From the NCBI RefSeq assembly GCF_018918285.1, contig NZ_JAHLQF010000002.1, positions 620,001 through 684,000 of the forward strand: a stretch of 64,000 bases of DNA, in the 5' to 3' direction. Below the pieces are notes generated by a model. It was not told the DNA's origin and did not search any database. It worked only from the letters and a program-made list of their open reading frames with translations. Both the position numbers and the translations under genes were made by a program. Source of the DNA: Clostridium mobile (GTDB taxonomy: Bacteria; Bacillota; Clostridia; Clostridiales; Clostridiaceae). The number at the start of each line of letters is the position of its first letter. Positions within the stretch are counted from its first letter, which is position 1. This document shows, piece by piece, positions 63,701-64,000 of the stretch.

Positions 63701-64000
63701 ATGAAAATAAAAATAAAAAGAAACATAAGTAAAAACAATAGTTCATTTAGTGCTTTAATAATGGCAGAAATACTTATAATAGTTGTATTAATATGCAGTT
63801 TTTTAGGTTTCACATCATATAGAAATGCATCAAATGCATTGAATAATGTTATAGAGAAATCATTAAAAAACAGAACTGATCAGGGGTCAAAATATTTTTC
63901 TGAAAAAATAAATGAGAAAATAAAAAGATTAAATATAATTGCAAACTGGAAAGAAATCGAGTCCATGGATGTAGCTAAGCAGAGAGAAGAGTTAGGAGAG
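63701..64000 (+). CDS. Methyl-accepting chemotaxis-type protein, N-terminal fragment
   Basis: 100 codons to the window end, from ATG 63701 behind GAGGTG. A basic start (MKIKIKRNISKNN) is followed by a membrane helix (~residues 17-39, ending near SFLGFTSYRNA) and then a charged extracellular helix (NVIEKSLKNRTDQG...), the way dCache chemoreceptors and kinases begin. It could also be a sensor kinase or a diguanylate cyclase; the signalling part is outside the window. Confidence 0.6.
   Translation, partial: MKIKIKRNISKNNSSFSALIMAEILIIVVLICSFLGFTSYRNASNALNNVIEKSLKNRTDQGSKYFSEKINEKIKRLNIIANWKEIESMDVAKQREELGE

Overview
The window is AT-rich, its genes follow strong GGAGG-type ribosome sites with frequent TTG and GTG starts, and every recognisable family is typical of anaerobic Firmicutes. 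It looks like a chromosomal piece of a Clostridium sensu stricto, plausibly near the C. sporogenes/C. botulinum group; the species cannot be proved from sequence alone. No rRNA, tRNA, CRISPR array, transposase or phage gene was seen.

Layout. 1-12.6 kb is an envelope-stress and antimicrobial-peptide region: the tail of a formate/nitrite channel, a BceRS-like two-component pair, a lipoprotein, a BceAB-like ABC transporter, a second two-component pair with a BcrA-type ABC exporter, and a MacB/FtsX-type ABC pair. 12.7-20 kb holds GtrA, GT8, HD and TetR/hydrolase genes, then a SigI sigma factor with its RsgI anti-sigma factor and a secreted protein behind a matching promoter. 20-26 kb holds an Lrp regulator, L-asparaginase, a two-gene DUF5058-type membrane system with an M20 amidohydrolase, and a divergent LysR regulator. 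26.7-31.8 kb holds a secreted protein, an ABC exporter and a third two-component pair. 32-49.2 kb is the centrepiece: an alcohol dehydrogenase, a MerR regulator and a 14.5-kb operon for a choline-degrading glycyl-radical bacterial microcompartment (CutC/CutD, shell proteins, two aldehyde-dehydrogenase homologues, PduL, EutP/Q/J/S/N and EutT-like accessory proteins). 49.3-64 kb holds a large secreted nucleotidase, an ABC exporter, a TetR-transporter-M20 cluster, PadR/DUF2812, a second SigI-type secreted protein, a hybrid kinase, an HD-GYP protein and the start of a chemoreceptor.

How the cut genes work together. Choline probably enters by the DMT-type carrier. CutC, activated by the radical-SAM enzyme CutD, splits it into trimethylamine and acetaldehyde. 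Acetaldehyde is kept in the shell and disproportionated by the CutF-type aldehyde dehydrogenase and PduL (to acetyl-phosphate) and by the iron alcohol dehydrogenase (to ethanol). Residues Tyr208, Asp216, Cys489, Glu491 and Gly821 all fall at the CutC positions known from Desulfovibrio when the TTG start is used. The second aldehyde-dehydrogenase homologue has Ser where its paralogue has the catalytic Cys, both at residue 251.

The least explained signals are (i) a dispersed structured repeat in four copies whose stems covary and which twice contains the stop codon of the preceding gene; (ii) three matching SigI-like promoters linking sigI to two secreted proteins with similar domains; (iii) a microcompartment shell protein with a cysteine in its predicted pore loop; and (iv) a hybrid kinase with no ATPase domain.
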